Assembly (NCBI RefSeq): GCF_040954645.1
Contig: NC_092806.1
Location: 162,312,328-162,376,327, forward strand
Direction of reading: 5' to 3'
DNA: 64,000 nucleotides
From: Diabrotica undecimpunctata
Taxonomy: Eukaryota > Arthropoda > Insecta > Coleoptera > Chrysomelidae
Of the stretch, positions 12,308 through 23,574 are shown piece by piece. A model generated the notes under the pieces. It was not told the DNA's origin. It did not search any database and was given only the letters and a program-made list of their open reading frames with translations. The translations under genes were made by a program, and so were the position numbers. Position 1 is the stretch's first letter. The number at the start of each line of letters is the position of its first letter.

Positions 12308-13740
12308 TAGTGGAACTTGGTTATAGCGTCATTGAGGGGTCCAGTAAAAAACTTACGCTATATCAGAGTGACGTTATAAAAGAGATGAAAAAATAATGAA
12401 ATTTTGCCGACGAAAAATTTTATTGCAGCATTATTTATTTTTACAGCTGAACTTACATGTTTTATAAAAAAGTTCCCTAATGCTAAAAAAAGTCAGTTAT
12501 TTTCTTCTGCACAACCCTTTCCGAAAAATAAAGTTTTTCTATTTTGGTAGTTGTGGATGACTCCGTGAACTGATAAAACCTGGATATGGTCTCAGCAGCT
12601 CCTATTGCTTCTTGAATTGTAGGACAATCAACGTCGTCTTCTTCTTTTTCTTCATTATCGTCATCAACATCCATTTTCACATTTTGCACTTGTTCCACAA
12701 TTTCTTTACCACTTAAAACTTAAAATGTTTCTACCTGATCTTCTACTGAAATTTAGAAGTCAAAATCAGTTTCAAACTCGCTCTGGTTTACATTAAATTT
12801 TTGTATCCACTCTGATAAAGGCATTTCGTCATCTTCGTTAACATCCTGAACATTGGAAGAAACTACAGTCAATTTAGCTTGACGAAAGCACTTACACATT
12901 GTCACTGACGTAACCGTACCTACTCCACCCATTGTCTAAAAACTGAACTGCATTAAGGATGGTAATGTTCACGGGTTCCTCATTGTCCATACAAAAAATC
13001 ATTCCTTTCAAGAGCTGTTTCCGATAATGACACTTTAAACTTCTTATGACTCCTTGGCCCATAGGCTGCAAGACACTAGTGCAGTTGGCTGGTAAGAAAA
13101 CTAGGTTGATATTGGTCAAATTAAGCTTGGCACAGTTGTCAACTAATAGAAGATTTTTTTCTTTTTTTTGAAGAGAGTTCATTGGCCTATTTTTTCAATT
13201 ATTCTTCAATAATAGAAGAAGTCATCAAGGCTTTTTTATTGGCTGTGTAGTTTACAGGCAGTGTTTTTATGTTTTTGAAACATCTAGGATATAAACTTTT
13301 CGCAATGACCAAAAGCTTTCTTTTCTCTGTACTTGTCATGTTTGCGCAAAGAAAAGCCGTGTCTCTTTGTTTTGAAAGCTTTTCACCGTGTCTCTTTTCA
13401 CACATTTTTGATTTTTGAAAGTTTTGTCTGGCGTTAATTTTTAAAAGACACCAGTTTCATTGCTATTAAAGATATCTTCATCCTGTATGGTTGTCTTAGT
13501 TGTGGCCATGTGTTTTGTAACCAATCACCTGTCACGTTCTCGTCCACACATTTTGCCCCTCCAACAATTTTCGCGAAGGAAATTGAGTGCCGGGCTTTAG
13601 CCGATCTAACCAGCCTTTAAAGAATGTGAAATCTTGACCACTTTCAAATGCTCTTATTAACACGCACTTTATCTTAAATAGGCAACACCTTCCTTTTATT
13701 ACTACAACGTACCATATTAAAAAATAAAAAGTTAATTACT
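12308..13740 (-). pseudogene. Tigger/pogo-like transposase, decayed
   Basis: The minus strand carries a DDE_1-type transposase in pieces. Upstream blocks lie at 13620-13410. 'CANMTSTEKRKLLVIAKS' at 13345-13290 and 'LLLVDNCAKLNLTNINLVFL' at 13150-13090 follow, then 'ANCTSVLQPMGQGVIRSLK' (consensus N.TS.LQP.DQG.I, D to G here). An acidic C-terminal segment lies at 12698-12483. A TA followed by GTGGAACTTGGTTATAGCG at 12308 resembles a Tigger terminal repeat. The matching far end was not found, so the 5' side is probably truncated. Confidence 0.82.
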
Positions 13741-13788
13741 AAATTAAAATCTAAAAACAAAACGAGCCGAACACAATTTCGCGATAGC

Positions 13789-13839
13789 GACCAATCTCAA
13801 GTTTAGACAGAAAGAATCTGTCTAAACTTTTGATTGGTC
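13789..13839. repeat. Hairpin, 22-base arms
   Basis: Arms at 13789-13810 and 13818-13839 are inverted copies with two mismatches around a 7-base loop. It may be a tiny foldback element or the remnant of a palindromic end. Function unknown. Confidence 0.7.
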
Positions 13840-13840
13840 T

Positions 13841-14477
13841 ACACATATAAATTTATTTTTGGATTAATTCGAACTTGAAGAAGGTATCAGAATCATTTTA
13901 AATTTGAAAAAGATAACATTTTAAACAAACTTAAAACAAAGAGGATTGTCAGAATTTTGAGGTTATAATATATATTTGACAGATTTCTACCATTTAAGTT
14001 AAAGTTGGGTCCAATTTACACTTAAAGTAGACTTTTAATTTAGTTAATGTTCACTTTAAATTGATTATGATATCGGGCGTTATTAAACAGACGATTTTAT
14101 ATTGTTATTAATTGTATGGGATGGCTTTTATGACTTTTGACATTTTTTATGAATTTTGACAATTTTTCGATCTTTTATTTTTCTGTTTGTTTTACTATCG
14201 TTTATTGACAGATATACTTTTGATTTTTCATTTATTATTTAATGTCTGAATTTTTTTAGTTATTTTTCATGTAGTTTTTAATTTAGACCTACTTAGAGTA
14301 AATATATGATGACTAGAAACGAATTGATGGAAAGTAGTGAATGGATGTGAAGACCCGCTATTTTATGACGCTACTCATGACGACGCCATCTTGTGACGTT
14401 AGTTCCGTGATACTCGCCTCAGCATTTCACTATAAAGAACAAAGTAAAATACAACTATAGTATAGAAGCAGTAAAGT
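13841..14477. other. No gene seen
   Basis: Unassigned AT-rich sequence between the Tigger-like remnant and the BEL/Pao target site. The part at 14340-14440 is somewhat richer in G+C but not coding. Confidence 0.4.
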
Positions 14478-14482
14478 CTCAG

Positions 14483-14708
14483 TGTCGACGACAACCCATT
14501 TTGTATTTGAACGGTCCGCCACTGCAGCCCAGCCAGCCAGCTAGTCGGTACAGACGACAGATGACAGAATGACATTCCATCACCAGCCGTTGAGAAGCAT
14601 AGAACTATTTGTTATTGTTTTCATATTTTTGTGCAAATTCATAAATAAATGCAGTATTTTAGATTATTAATTAATTTCAATGAATACAGTCCACTACAAC
14701 AATAAACA
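14483..14708 (+). repeat. 5' LTR of the BEL/Pao element
   Basis: Begins TGTCGACGAC and ends AATAAACA. It is the same length as, and by eye identical to, the 3' LTR. It is followed directly by TTGGTCCATTCGACCCG, the primer-binding-site position. I could not match that site to a particular tRNA. Confidence 0.93.
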
Positions 14709-14943
14709 TTGGTCCATTCGACCCGATATTTGTGATAAAATCAGTGCTAAAAGTGATTCACAGTTAACGGTCAAGTGAAAGAACACGTGGGATTGCCGAA
14801 CAATATACAGCCAAAAATACCGGTGAGTTCCCATCTGATTCCTATACCTATTTATACTGTTTTTGTTTGTGTAAGTTGCATAAAACTATTTACAATCTAT
14901 ATATCTATTTAAATTCAATTCGAATATATTTGATTAATAAACA

Positions 14944-15258
14944 ATGTCGGACGAACACTTAAAAAGATTAATTAGAAAACGCGCTGGTCATAAAGCTTCA
15001 TTTACAATTTTCTCCAAATTTCTAGAGTCTATTAAATGCAAATTAGAATTACATGATGTTGAAAAAATCGAACTAAGCGACAGAATAAATAAACTAGAAA
15101 ATACATTTTTAGAAATTAAAATTATCCAATCAGAAATAGAAGAATTGGCAGACGATCCCGAACCACACTTTGTGATAAGGGAAGAACTTGAAAACAATTT
15201 TTATTCACTATCGGCTAATGCCAAAGCATTGTTAAATAAAATTCATTTCGGATATTGA
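14944..15258 (+). CDS. BEL/Pao Gag N-terminus (separate frame)
   Basis: This 104-codon ORF starts with an ATG 235 bases after the LTR and encodes a charged, helical segment rich in E, K and L. It corresponds to the N-terminal part that most BEL elements carry fused to the rest of Gag. It ends at a TGA at 15256-15258. The large downstream frame is open upstream of its first possible start and overlaps this end, offset by one base. Either a single-base change split one ORF in two or a ribosomal frameshift joins them. Confidence 0.8.
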   Translation: MSDEHLKRLIRKRAGHKASFTIFSKFLESIKCKLELHDVEKIELSDRINKLENTFLEIKIIQSEIEELADDPEPHFVIREELENNFYSLSANAKALLNKIHFGY

Positions 15259-15271
15259 TGATAAAAAGTCG

Positions 15272-18200
15272 GTGACAAGCGAGCATACAAACAATAACAC
15301 TTCTATTTCTGACGGGGCTTATCGCTTACAAGGTGTAAAACTGCCAACAATACAAATTCCAAAGTTCGACGGCACATACGAATTTTGGCTAGAATTTCGA
15401 GACACTTTTGAGTCACTCATTCATACAAATGATAGTATTACAAATATTCAGAAGTATCATTATCTTCGGGCATCATTACAAGGAAATGCCGCCGCAGTCA
15501 TAAAACCTATCGAATTTTCCGCAAACGGGTACAATTTGGCATGGGACTCTGTATGTGATCGATACAATAATAAAAAACTCTTAATACACAATCATATTAA
15601 AGCTTTATTTTCATTGGAATCTATTCACAAAGAATCTTTTGTAAAATTTCGTAAATTAGTAGATGATTTTTCAAAACATTTAAAGTCACTTCAACAATTA
15701 AATCAGCCGTGTGAACAATGGGATGCCTTACTTATATTCATTATAACATCAAAACTAGACGAAACTACTATTAGGGAATGGGAAAAGCATATTGCTACTC
15801 AAACGGAACTACCAACTTTATCCGATCTAAAAGGATTTTTAAAATCAAGAGCAGATTTTCTAGAGGCAATTGAAATGAACATTGAAACAAAAAATAAAAG
15901 TAAGGAGAACAGGACGACTAGGGGATTCTTAGCAACAAAAACAAACTATACATGCGTCTCTTGTCAAGGCGACCATAGCATTTACACTTGCGAAACATTT
16001 TTAAATTATCCAATAAACGAAAGGTGGAATTTTATTAGATCAAAATCATTGTGTACAAACTGCTTGCGATCGGGTCACTCCAATAAACAGTGCAAACTCG
16101 GGCCATGTCGCAAGTGCAAAGCACGTCACAACTCACTTTTACACAATAATACAAATGATAGGAGCATCATTATAAGCCAAAATAATTCGGGCACGTTCAA
16201 TAGAAATTCGAATATATCCAATAGCAGTATTAATACAAATCCATCACAAAGTACAAGTGAGCCAATAAATCCAGGAACAAGTAACAATACATTTTGTGGT
16301 AACAGCATGCTTTCTTGTTCTGATACAGGCTATGTTTTTCTCTCAACAGCAATCTTAAGTGTTAAAGATATGAATGGTAAAATGCAAAGGGCTCGTGCAC
16401 TATTGGATTGCGGGTCTCAATCTTCATTTATCACAAAAAACATGTGTAACAAACTAGGAATCAAACCACAAGATGTCAGCTTAAATCTTTTGGGCATAGG
16501 CAACAAACTATCAACTATTACAGGTCAATGTCAGTTAGAGATTTGCACATCTAATAATAAATTTGTAAAAATAATCAACTGTTTTGTATTGCCAAAAATA
16601 ACAAATATTCTTCCTCATACAAACATTGATGTAAGCGCTATAAACATTCCTAATACAATTCGGTTAGCAGATCCTAATTTTGGCAATGCTGGATCTATTG
16701 ACATTCTTATCGGCGCAGATATTTTTTGGCATTTGATTTGTAAAGGTCGCATATCTTTAGATCAAGGTCCTATTTTAACAGAAACAATATTTGGGTGGAT
16801 AATTTCTGGCCCGCTGGGATCGGTTCCCCACAATACAATATCTTGCAATCTTAGCACAAATCTGGAACTAACTAAACTTCTTCAGCAATTTTGGGAAGTA
16901 GAGGAATTGCCAAATATTCCTCATCTATCTGAAGAAGAGCAATTGTGCGAGGACAATTTTCAAAAAACTACTACACGTGATCCAAATGGTAGATTCATAG
17001 TTATGATGCCATTAAAACAATATCCGCATGTGTTGGGTGATTCAAGGATACAAGCTGAAAGAAGATTTCATCATCTAGAAAGAAGATTAGCCCAAAACAA
17101 TCCTCTTCGCGAACAATATATACAATTCATGCGCGAATATCAGGAGCTAAACCACATGTCGTTAGCAGATATCTCTGAAAACTCTACTGTCGACTACTAC
17201 ATGCCACATCATGGTGTCCTAAAGGAGGACAGTCTTACAACAAAACTTCGTGTCGTGTTTGACGCATCTTCACCAACAAGCAACGGGTTATCATTAAACA
17301 ATATTCAATGCGTCGGACCCAGTATACAACAAGATCTATTCTCAATTCTCATCCGATTCAGAAAACACAAATTCATCATAAGCTCAGACGTAACCAAAAT
17401 GTACAGGCAGGTGTTAATTCATCCCAGCCAACGCAGTCTTCAAAAAATAGTCTGGAGGGAAAGTCCTTCAGATCCATTACAACATTTTGCTTTAAATACG
17501 GTTACTTATGGCCAAGCATCAGCTAGTTTTCTTGCTATCCGATGCCTTTTCGAGTTAGCTAACGAATGCCAATTGTCGCAACCAGAAATCGCGAAGATAT
17601 TACGTCAGGATTTCTACGTAGATGACTTGTTAACCGGTGCGGATACTATTACTGAAGCTTCGAACATTTGCCGTGAAGTCTCACGTATTTTACTTACAGG
17701 TTGCTTTCCACTCAGAAAATGGATTTCAAATGACCCAAGAGTTTTAGAAAGGGTAAATAATCAAGATGATTCCTTTGGAATTCTAAACCTCTCTAAAGAT
17801 GGAGTCACAAAAACTTTAGGACTTATTTGGTCATCCCAACGTGATTCACTATTATACAATGTACAATATAACAATTACAAGGAAACTTGTACCAAAAGAG
17901 ATGTTCTTTCTTTAATTGCAAGAATATACGATCCACTAGGCTTAGTAGGTCCTTGTATCATACTTGCGAAGATTCTAATGCAAAGGCTATGGACTGAAAA
18001 ACTGAATTGGGATGAAAAATTAAGCGGTTCATCACTAAATACTTGGAATAGATTGAAAAATGATCTTGCCAATCTGAAACAATTAAGTATACCACGTCAT
18101 GCAGTGTGCAATAATGCTAAAGATATAGAAATACACGGTTTTTCGGACGCATCACAACAAGCCTACGGTGCTTGTATCTATTTAAGAAGTACTGATGACA

Positions 18201-19846
18201 AGGGAAATATCTCGGTTAAAATTCTATGTGCTAAATCAAAGGTTGCCCCTATCAAAACTCTAAGCATTCCACGCCTAGAGCTTTGCGCAGCTGTATTACT
18301 TTCACGTCTTTTAACTAAGGTAATTGAATCCATTAATATAGACCTCAATAAATGTTATTTATGGTCAGATTCCACAATAACCCTTGCTTGGATCAATACT
18401 TCTCCTGACAATCTTCAAACCTTCGTAGCTAACAGAGTCTCCGAAATTCAGGTCTTAACAAAGTCCTATACATGGAAGTATGTACCCACACAAGATAATC
18501 CTGCAGACCATCTATCAAGGGGATTATCTCCTTCTCAAATACTAAATTCTTCACTATGGTGGGACGGTCCGTCATGGTTGTCTTTAAGGGAAGAATTTTG
18601 GCCCCTTTTAAATCCAAAGGTAGACATTCTACCCGAAATAAAATCTCAAACTATTCTCAATTTTGTTTCCTATTCTCAGCAAGAACAATGGTTTCCATTC
18701 AAGGCCTTTTCACAATATTCGCGTTTACTGCGCGCATTTGCATACATCCTTAGATTTAAAAATAATTTATTAACACCCAAAATTCTTAGAGAGTGTGGCT
18801 CTCTAACATTAACCAATATTAATGACGCTCGTCGTTATTTATTGAAGATCATACAACTACACTCTTTTCGCGAAGAGTATGATCAGCTGTCAAAACAAAA
18901 AAGCGTTAGTTCCAACAGCAAGCTCTTCTCTTTAAACCCATTTATTGACCAGGATGGTTTAATACGTGTTGGTGGTCGCTTGGCTAACTCGGATTTTCTA
19001 TATGACAAAAAACATCCCATTGTCTTGGATTCAAAACATCATTTCACGATATTATTTTTCCGTCATGAACACCTGCGTCTATATCATGCAGGCCCTCAGC
19101 TGCTTCTATCTACTATTCGGGAGACATATTGGCCTATATCAGGCAGAAACCTATCTAGGTTGACTGTTAAACAATGTACTACTTGTTTACGATTTAATCC
19201 TAAACCTATACAACCAATCATGGGTGATTTACCACGTGACCGATTACTATACACATTTCCCTTTGCCATCACTGGTATTGACTACGCCGGTTTGTTTTTG
19301 TATAAAAATAAGGGCAGAGGTGCCAAATTAAATAAATGCTATATTTCATTATTCATATGTTTTGCTACAAAGGCGATTCATCTTGAGCTCGTAACCGATT
19401 TGAGCACTCAAACATTCATGCTTGCCTTGCGCCGCTTTATCGCTCGTAGAGGAAAGCCAGCCAAATTGTACTCAGATAATGGTAGAAACTTCGTAGGTGC
19501 CATGTCTGAACTTAAAAGATTTTTAAAAATTAACAATGCACACATACAAGATTCATGTACACATGAGGGTATTGAATGGCATTTAATTCCGCCATATTCT
19601 CCACATTTCGGGGGACTCTGGGAATCCGGAGTAAAATCTTGTAAATTTCACTTAAAACGTTCACTTAAAAATACAAATCTTACATTTGAGGAGTTTGCAA
19701 CAATACTATCACAAATAGAAGCAGTACTCAACTCCAGACCTTTGTGTCCTATTAGTCCTGATCCTAATGATTTAACACCACTCTGTCCCGCTCATTTCCT
19801 CATCGGTAGAATGCCAACGCTAGCTCCAGAACCAGATCTACTCTAA
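15272..19846 (+). pseudogene. BEL/Pao Gag-Pol polyprotein, truncated by stop
   Basis: An open frame of 1,524 codons whose listed start is a GTG; no ATG stands at its head. Residues, counted from 15272: Gag (DUF1759-like) about 20-190; CCHC knuckle with first Cys at 261; aspartic protease D379 in 'ALLDCGSQSSF' (DCG in place of DSG/DTG); RT with YVDD at 782-785; RNase H first Asp D959; integrase with an H/C finger and catalytic D1337, D1402 and E1451. The frame meets a TAA at 19844-19846. The same frame then stays open for 104 more codons to a TGA at 20159-20161, covering the usual C-terminal domain after the integrase. Catalytic residues of every enzyme appear kept. Confidence 0.93.
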
Positions 19847-20161
19847 GAGATTCCACAACGACTCAATAGATTTCAACGCATCCAACAAATTTTCCAAAGT
19901 TTCTGGAAGAGATGGTCTTCCGAATACGTCGTCGAGCTACAGAGACGTTCTAAGTGGCAAATATCCAAGGGAGAATTAGTAGAAGAAACTTTAGTCCTTA
20001 TCAAAGATGACTGTCTGCCACCAGCAAAGTGGAAACTAGGCAGAATAACTCACATACATGACGGATCGCAGAATACCGCTAGAGTTGCAAAAATAAAGAC
20101 TCAAGAAGGTATCATCACGAGGTCATTCTCCAAAATATGTCCTCTCCTTCCATTAAATTGA
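19847..20161 (+). pseudogene. C-terminal remainder of BEL/Pao Pol after the stop
   Basis: The 104 codons after the TAA continue in the same frame and resemble the basic, tryptophan-containing domain that ends BEL integrases ('FWKRWSSEYVVELQRRSKW', 'LPPAKWKLGRI'). This shows that the TAA is a later nonsense change and not the native end. Confidence 0.85.
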
Positions 20162-20178
20162 AAGATTCAGGATCTTTC

Positions 20179-20191
20179 AAGGCCGGGAGTA
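20179..20191 (+). promoter_or_regulatory. Polypurine tract of the BEL/Pao element
   Basis: The purine-rich AAGGCCGGGAGTA lies immediately before the 3' LTR, where plus-strand priming takes place in LTR retrotransposons. Assigned by position and composition. Confidence 0.6.
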
Positions 20192-20417
20192 TGTCGACGA
20201 CAACCCATTTTGTATTTGAACGGTCCGCCACTGCAGCCCAGCCAGCCAGCTAGTCGGTACAGACGACAGATGACAGAATGACATTCCATCACCAGCCGTT
20301 GAGAAGCATAGAACTATTTGTTATTGTTTTCATATTTTTGTGCAAATTCATAAATAAATGCAGTATTTTAGATTATTAATTAATTTCAATGAATACAGTC
20401 CACTACAACAATAAACA
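20192..20417 (+). repeat. 3' LTR of the BEL/Pao element
   Basis: Same 226 bases as the 5' LTR, TGTCGACGAC to AATAAACA, followed by the second CTCAG copy. It carries an AATAAA within its last bases. Confidence 0.93.
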
Positions 20418-20422
20418 CTCAG

Positions 20423-21940
20423 TTTCTCATTTTTTTTTTATCAAAAGGGCTAGTTTTCACATCTTAAAAATAAAAAACACACTTTTTAATCATGTAAATT
20501 GTGAAGAAGAGAGTCAGAGAACCAGTGTGGATTTTGAGAATTCGGAGATTTTACAATATTTTACTATGAGAGAACGGACTAGTATTATTTGAAACATTTG
20601 CGATATGCTGATGGTGTAATTGTGCTAGCTGATACAAAAACAAACCGCACAAAACGCGTGAGGAAGATAAGAATGAAAAATTACCAATGAAAACTCCAAT
20701 ATGGAAATCAATAGATTTGCATATAAAACTTAAAAATAAAAAAAAATGAATACATAATTGACCAAATTAAAAGAGATTTAGTAAGGGCTAAAATTTAAAT
20801 AGATATGTTTAGAATATACAATCCGATAAGAGCGTTAGAGGTATAAAGTAGACAAAATATTGACAAGCATAGAAGCACAAGAAAGGAAGAAAAAATCTCA
20901 ACTAACACATTGAATAGAAACGAGGGGAAGAAATAAGCGTAGTTGTTTGCACTATGTTTGCACCTAAAGTTTCTCTTTGCAACTTTATAGAAAATTAGAT
21001 TAGATTAGATAAATTGTTTCAGACTACAATACATGTATCAGATACCAATATAAATTTTTAATTATCTTATCTCTAAATATTAAAAAACGTGTACGATAGC
21101 GGTTTAACATTAATTTTTGATACCGATTTTTAAGTATTTTTAAGACGATTTCCTGCAAGATTTAGTTAGCTTTATCTCATCTGATTATCTGAATATTGAC
21201 TTTAATATAAAAAAGACATTGAAATTTGTGTTTTTTCTTTTGTACAGCTCATTTGTTTTATAATATATCTACAGGATATTATTGTTGCCTTGTTTTTGTG
21301 TTTTTTATGTTTGTTGTAGTTTTTCAATTATATACATACAATCTTGTGGAAACTGTAATCTACATAGGATAGGTAGAGTGTTTAGAAGCTTTTAATTAAC
21401 AAAGCATACGTATTAACGAATGATTTTAAAACGTAGGAAAGTGAATAAAGGAGGATAGAAAAAGAATAGCAGAAATCATTCAGAATCAAGATAAAGTTAA
21501 ATTTAAAATGTTTCATAAGAATAAGGGAAAGAATTCTCTTGAAATACCTTTTAGTCTTCTGAGCAATACTTCTGCGTCATTATAACGTTTGATCGTTGCA
21601 TCGTTTATTATCTTCTTCTTTAATGTTCTGTGAATTTTGTCCATAAGATCGGAAGCACTTGAGACAACTGAGAAAGGCGTACATTTTAGCCAGTTGATGC
21701 TGATGCGTTTTTAATAATAGGAATTATACGTGACAGATTTAATGTTGTGTAAATAATATTTAAATTTATATTTATCGCTATAAACAATGTATAAGCAATG
21801 TACAAAGTAAAATTTTTATTATTAAGATCGAAATATATAGATAAATAGGTCAAACAGCTTTATAACGAAGTTTGTAGTAGATCAATACAGACTCAAAGAA
21901 ATTTTTAAATAAGAATGTCCAAAAATAAACACTCTATTAT
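20423..21940. other. Mostly unassigned; weak LINE trace at 20585-20640
   Basis: A (+) frame at about 20590 reads 'HLRYADGVIVLADT', resembling an RT YADD block with the second D lost. On the minus strand 21741-21540 holds about 66 open codons of a basic helical sequence I do not recognise. The rest is AT-rich without motif. Confidence 0.4.
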
Positions 21941-21944
21941 CAAG

Positions 21945-22213
21945 TGTTCAAATTGTTAGCTTATATTAAAGCAAATTGTTGTATATTAAGACACGAGCAT
22001 TCATTATTTTTTCGTATTCCAGAGGTTTCTCTTTCACACCCATCCAATAAAGTAGGTATAGTTTTATACATTATCATTGTCCTATACAGTTTTATCATTA
22101 TATTTCTTGTCCTGTTCTTTAAAGTCTTATGGATTGTTCCGCATATAATCCAAAATCTTGTCATTTTTGTGATCAATGTCCCTCTATCATTCTCCACTTG
22201 TGAGCACGCTAGG
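21945..22213 (-). mobile_element. LINE RT thumb fragment
   Basis: The minus-strand frame includes 'DLACSQVENDRGTLITKMTR' and 'LKNRTRNIMIKLYRTM', then 'IPTLLDGCE'. This matches the thumb region ('TLRKKT....FYKTMAVPTLLYGCE') common in insect LINEs. It is bounded on the right by the end of the hAT remnant at 22215. Confidence 0.65.
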
Positions 22214-22214
22214 T

Positions 22215-23535
22215 CAGAGCTGTCCAACTTCAAGTAGTTTGGAGGCCATCATATAAGAAAATAAGAATGTGACGCCCGCATCGTATGCGATTTGGTAAAT
22301 GATTTATAATGAATAAAACTGGTGTATATTTGGATATTCATTTTTATTTGTCCAAAAAGCTAAGTTACAGCTAAGAGCGAACATCTGTATTTGGATTTTA
22401 TAAATTTCATGTTTGAAAAGCTGATTTCACTAAGATATGTGCTTCCGCATGGAACCCTTACTAAGACCAAATTTTCTTAAATTGGAATAACGTTCCTCAG
22501 GTAGTAATTAAAAAAAATCCAATCCTCTTTCAGGTCTTGGTAAAAAGGATCTGACTACAAATCACATAGTTCCTGTTGAAGGTCAGATCTTACATTTTGA
22601 ACACAGACAGTGAACGACTGACTAAAAAGTGAAATATACTTTTCAATTTTCTTGAAGGCATCAAATCGATTGTCAAATTCTTCTTTAAGTGTTTCAATCC
22701 AATCCAAATAGGTTGAAAATAAAATCTCATCAAAGTCCTTCATTTCTTCAAAATGCTCTTTACAGTTTGGAAAGAAAGTGCAATCTTGCTTCTCTAAATG
22801 TAAACTTAAAGATCTTAATTTTATTTTTAAATCCATTTATATGATCATACCAGCTGGCAATATTCTGTTGTTTTTCTTGAAGCTTCACGTTTAATTCGTT
22901 CAGATGGGGTCATGTCGGTTAGAAATGCAAAGTTTAACAAGAAGTTTGCTTCTTCCATTTGATTTTCGAATTCCGTGTAGTGTTGGACTTCACATCATTT
23001 CTTAGGAAAAGGACAATTTTCTTGCGTAGAGCAAAGAAACGTAGCGTACAGTTTAAAGCGCTTAGCCAACGAATCTCTGTGTGTAATAATAAGTTCCCAT
23101 ATGCAGCATCCACTTCAGAAAAAAATCACGAAACTTCCTATAAGTGGGTGCTCGATTGCCGCCTCTGATAATGTGTGTTATTTTAACAACAACTTTCATG
23201 GCATCTGTTTGACGTAAGGATTTTGCACATACGGCCTCTTGGTGAATAATGCAGTGTATAACAGGACAGTTGATATTATTTTGTTTTAAGAATCCAGCAA
23301 ACTCAGTTTTATTTCCTACCATTTCTTTGGCTCCATCGATTACAATGCAGGAACAATTATCGAATCTTCCATAATCAGATACAGCTTTTTGTACAGCATC
23401 AAAAATGTCAGTTACCAGACACAAAAAAAACACGTGCATTTTTTAATTGTGTCATACAACTTTTTAGAAACATATTCATCAATATGTTGTGCACGTCTCG
23501 CAATTTTTTGGTGATATACTGCAACTATTTTGATC
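22215..23535 (-). pseudogene. hAT transposase remnant (ZBED/SCAND3-like)
   Basis: The minus strand gives 'CIVIDGAKEMVGNKTEFAGF' near 23350, 'VIHCIIHQEAVCAKSL' near 23250 and 'MKVVVKITHII' near 23190. A cluster of acidic/aromatic helices lies at 22836-22555. The dimerisation domain is present near 22460 ('GSTYLSEISFSNMKFIKSKY', consensus CE..FS.MK.IKS). This order is that of hAT transposases of the ZBED5/SCAND3 type. CAGAGCTGTCCAACTT at 22215 looks like a hAT terminal repeat. Stops and shifts throughout; the BED finger was not seen. Confidence 0.82.
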
Positions 23536-23574
23536 ATAACGAGATAGTGGCCAAAAACAGGTATGCTTTAAATA

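Larger units (their letters stand above)
14478..20422 (+). mobile_element. BEL/Pao LTR retrotransposon with 5-bp target duplication
   Basis: The element proper spans 14483-20417. It has two 226-base LTRs that look identical, an internal region with Gag, protease, RT, RNase H and integrase, and a CTCAG target duplication at 14478-14482 and 20418-20422. Domain order (integrase last) and the pre-RT protease place it in BEL/Pao. Identical LTRs mean a recent insertion. It sits antisense to the PGRP gene, in its intron. Two lesions break the polyprotein frame (near 15245-15258 and at 19844-19846), so this copy probably cannot move by itself unless the first shift is read through. Confidence 0.95.

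Noticed and set aside
23062..23168. Plus-strand ORF part overlapping the hAT remnant
   Set aside because: Shadow of the minus-strand hAT transposase.
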